This document shows positions 6,097-7,638 of a stretch of DNA of 7,638 nucleotides, in pieces. Every line of letters starts with the position of its first letter. Position 1 is the stretch's first letter. The stretch is taken from contig CANPGX010000044.1 of the NCBI GenBank assembly GCA_947573745.1, forward strand, positions 1-7,638, in the 5' to 3' direction. This stretch comes from an uncultured Erysipelotrichaceae bacterium (GTDB taxonomy: Bacteria; Bacillota_I; Bacilli_A; Erysipelotrichales; Coprobacillaceae). The position numbers and the translations under genes are program-made. Below the pieces are notes generated by a model, which did not search any database, was not told the DNA's origin, and saw nothing but the letters and a program-made list of their open reading frames with translations.

Positions 6097-7476
6097 TTAA
6101 TCGGAAAGGTCCTCCCCATGCGTCTTGATGACTTTTTGATACCAATAGAAAGAATCTTTTTTCAATCTTTTCATAGTTCCTGTACCATCATCTTGACGAT
6201 CAATATAAATAAAACCATAACGTTTTGACAACATACCTTCACTGGTAGAAACAACATCCATGGCTGCCCAAGTAAGATAACCTATCAGATCCACACCATC
6301 TTGAATCGCTAAATCAATCTGTTCAATATGTTGTCTTAAATAATCAATACGATAATCATCATGAATTTTTCCATCGACCACTTCATCAGGTGTTCCTAAA
6401 CCATTTTCCACAATCATGATCGGTTTCTCATAACGTTCATATAATTCATTCAACATACTTCTAATACCCTGAGGATCCACTGTCCAGCCAAAGGCTGTTT
6501 CTTTTAATTGAGGGTTATTTTTTACACCCGTAGAAGAAACGACAGAGGTACGATAATAAGAAGGCGCAATGAAATCCAAGGTATTTTCTTGAATCATTTT
6601 CATATCTTCCGATAACATCACTGTATGATATTGTTTCAGTTCATCAAGGAAGTAATATGGGAAGCTTCCTTTGACCATGACATCTGCATAACGACTATCT
6701 TTTCTTCTTTCTTGAATCATCGCCATATAATCTTCTGGTGAAGAAGTTAGAGGATAAACAGGAGTCGCTGCAATCTCACATCCTACCTTGAGTGAAGCAT
6801 CTATATCATGACATGTTTTGACAAGGATAGCGTTAGCTAATAATTTATGGAAAATACATTGATGAAGCACTTCTTCTCTATCTTTTCCTTCTGGAACAAG
6901 GGTTCCGCCTACCATGTATAAAGCATGATTCATGCCATTGATTTCACAAAATGAGATCCAATATTTCACTCTATCATGATATCGTTGTACAATTGTTTCA
7001 ACATAGCGTTGATATAAAGAGACCACTTTACGATTATAAAAACCATTATAACGTTTAACAACCCATAAAGGCATATCAAAATGAATCGTGGTAATAATAG
7101 GTTCAATACCATATTTTAACAACTCATCGATCACATGATCATAAAATGCCAAACCAGCTTCATTAGGGGTTTCATCTTCATCACCTTTTGGAAAAATACG
7201 TGACCATAAAACAGAAAAGCGTAAAGCTTTAAAACCCATTTGAGCATACAAAGCAATATCTTCTTGATAATGTTCATAAAACTCAACACCATCTCTTGAT
7301 GGATAAAAAATATCTTGTTCGTGAATATAATCTTCTGGATCATTCAAATAACGTCCACGTCCTCTTCCTTGAGGGATCATATCCACCACTGTTTCACTAC
7401 GGGTTGAAAATCCACCTTCACACTGTCCACCGCTAATAGAACTTCCCCATAAAAAATCTTGTTTAAAATGTGCCAT
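6097..7476 (-). CDS. Glycoside hydrolase family 1, 6-phospho-beta-glucosidase-like
   Basis: A 459-residue GH1 enzyme of usual length, with no signal peptide, so cytosolic. It opens with FLWGSSISGGQCEGG (8-22) and has MGFKALRFSVLWSRIFP (80-96) and HFDMPLW (132-138). The acid/base glutamate is Glu178 in SFCEIN (175-180), and the nucleophile is Glu357 in IVENGLG (355-361). The C-terminal LSKRYGFIYID (416-426) and the block ending SFYWYQKVI (442-450) are typical of enzymes that bind a 6-phosphate, with Lys418 and Tyr420 as expected phosphate ligands. It should split beta-glucoside 6-phosphates imported by a PTS, but no PTS gene is in the window. Oddities are Cys177 where Asn usually precedes the acid/base Glu, Gly17 before Gln18, and AAMDVVS (404-410) in place of the usual tryptophan-adjacent GxIDLVS. 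The start at ATG 7476 has AGGAGG eight bases upstream, and the in-frame extension to 7533 is transketolase sequence. Confidence 0.92.
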   Translation of the reverse strand: MAHFKQDFLWGSSISGGQCEGGFSTRSETVVDMIPQGRGRGRYLNDPEDYIHEQDIFYPSRDGVEFYEHYQEDIALYAQMGFKALRFSVLWSRIFPKGDEDETPNEAGLAFYDHVIDELLKYGIEPIITTIHFDMPLWVVKRYNGFYNRKVVSLYQRYVETIVQRYHDRVKYWISFCEINGMNHALYMVGGTLVPEGKDREEVLHQCIFHKLLANAILVKTCHDIDASLKVGCEIAATPVYPLTSSPEDYMAMIQERRKDSRYADVMVKGSFPYYFLDELKQYHTVMLSEDMKMIQENTLDFIAPSYYRTSVVSSTGVKNNPQLKETAFGWTVDPQGIRSMLNELYERYEKPIMIVENGLGTPDEVVDGKIHDDYRIDYLRQHIEQIDLAIQDGVDLIGYLTWAAMDVVSTSEGMLSKRYGFIYIDRQDDGTGTMKRLKKDSFYWYQKVIKTHGEDLSD

Positions 7477-7638
7477 TTTTGCTTCCTCCTTGATGACATA
7501 CTGCATCGATGATTGTTTCTTGATCCAATCCATATTTCTTCATTAATGCCTGTAGCGTACCACTTTCACAAAATGTATCTTGAATCGCTATTGGATACAC
7601 TTTGTCACAAGAAACCCATTCACAAACTGCACTGTATA
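7463..7638 (-). CDS. Transketolase C-terminal subunit (partial, 3' end only)
   Basis: The last 57 residues of a gene entering from the right edge; the stop is TAA at 7465-7463. The segment YPIAIQDTFCESGTLQALM, continuing into KKYGLDQETIIDAV (residues 14-46 of the fragment), matches the C-terminal domain of transketolase. There an ESG motif, a leucine-rich helix and a KYGL-type turn come near the end of the protein. DXP synthase has a similar domain but usually EHG at that place. In many Firmicutes transketolase is split into two genes, and this could be the second one or the end of a full-length protein. The final residues CHQGGSKNGTF are encoded by the ribosome binding site and start of the GH1 gene, which overlaps by 14 bases. 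Too short for simple ORF calling, but the frame is continuous to the edge. Confidence 0.8.
   Translation of the reverse strand, partial: YSAVCEWVSCDKVYPIAIQDTFCESGTLQALMKKYGLDQETIIDAVCHQGGSKNGTF
7485..7490 (-). promoter_or_regulatory. Ribosome binding site of the GH1 gene, inside the transketolase gene
   Basis: AGGAGG lies eight bases before the GH1 ATG (7476) and within the last codons of the transketolase frame. This fixes the GH1 start and suggests coupled translation of the two genes. Confidence 0.85.

Noticed and set aside
6081..6119. Longer N-terminus for the phosphofructokinase from ATG 6119
   Set aside because: It would overlap the GH1 gene by 23 bases, lacks an upstream ribosome binding site and adds 13 residues without family similarity.
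7131..7343. Minus-strand frame of 70 codons inside the GH1 gene
   Set aside because: It is out of frame within strongly conserved GH1 sequence, with no ribosome binding site.
7477..7533. Longer N-terminus for the GH1 protein from 7533
   Set aside because: The added stretch lies over the transketolase 3' end, which matches its family in another frame, and AGGAGG points to ATG 7476.

Overview
The window is AT-rich, densely packed bacterial chromosome. It has short intergenic gaps, strong AGGAGG-type ribosome binding sites, consensus sigma-A-like promoters with 17-bp spacers, and standard TAA/TAG/TGA stops. The gene set (YeeN-type YebC, a ylbM/ylbN/rpmF cluster, a PPi-type phosphofructokinase, a split transketolase and a GH1 phospho-glycosidase) fits a low-GC Firmicute. 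An Erysipelotrichia-like gut fermenter is my best guess from gene style, but no taxonomic marker here settles it.

Left part (1-1891, minus strand): two FAD/NAD(P)-type flavoproteins overlap by four bases (ATGA). The upstream one is a complete HI0933/BaiN-like protein. The downstream one is a COG2509-type dehydrogenase that runs off the left edge. A divergent intergenic region (1892-2010) separates them from yebC on the plus strand, which has a clear promoter and ends in a terminator whose stem contains the stop codon.

Middle (2800-4900): rpmF (L32, too short for simple ORF calling) and yceD/DUF177 form a minus-strand operon driven by a near-consensus promoter. yceD starts at TTG. Divergent to it is tmcAL (ylbM), the tRNA-Met cytidine acetate ligase. 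yebC, rpmF, yceD and tmcAL all serve translation: elongation or gene-expression control, a ribosomal protein, rRNA accumulation and tRNA wobble modification.

Right part (4908-7638, minus strand): a co-directional, tightly spaced carbohydrate operon that enters from the right edge. Its order is the C-terminal end of a transketolase subunit, a GH1 6-phospho-beta-glucosidase-like enzyme, and a phosphofructokinase carrying the residues typical of pyrophosphate dependence. The transketolase stop overlaps the GH1 start by 14 bases, and GH1 and the kinase are 16 bases apart. A plausible inference is that the operon links sugar-phosphate release with pentose-phosphate and glycolytic interconversion. 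tmcAL and this operon converge on one hairpin that contains both stop codons.

I see no mobile element, CRISPR array, tRNA or rRNA, and no clearly novel multi-gene defence or biosynthetic system. The most interesting points are the transketolase/PPi-PFK pairing, the substitutions at active-site motifs of the GH1 enzyme and the HI0933-like protein, and the fusion of stop codons with terminators.
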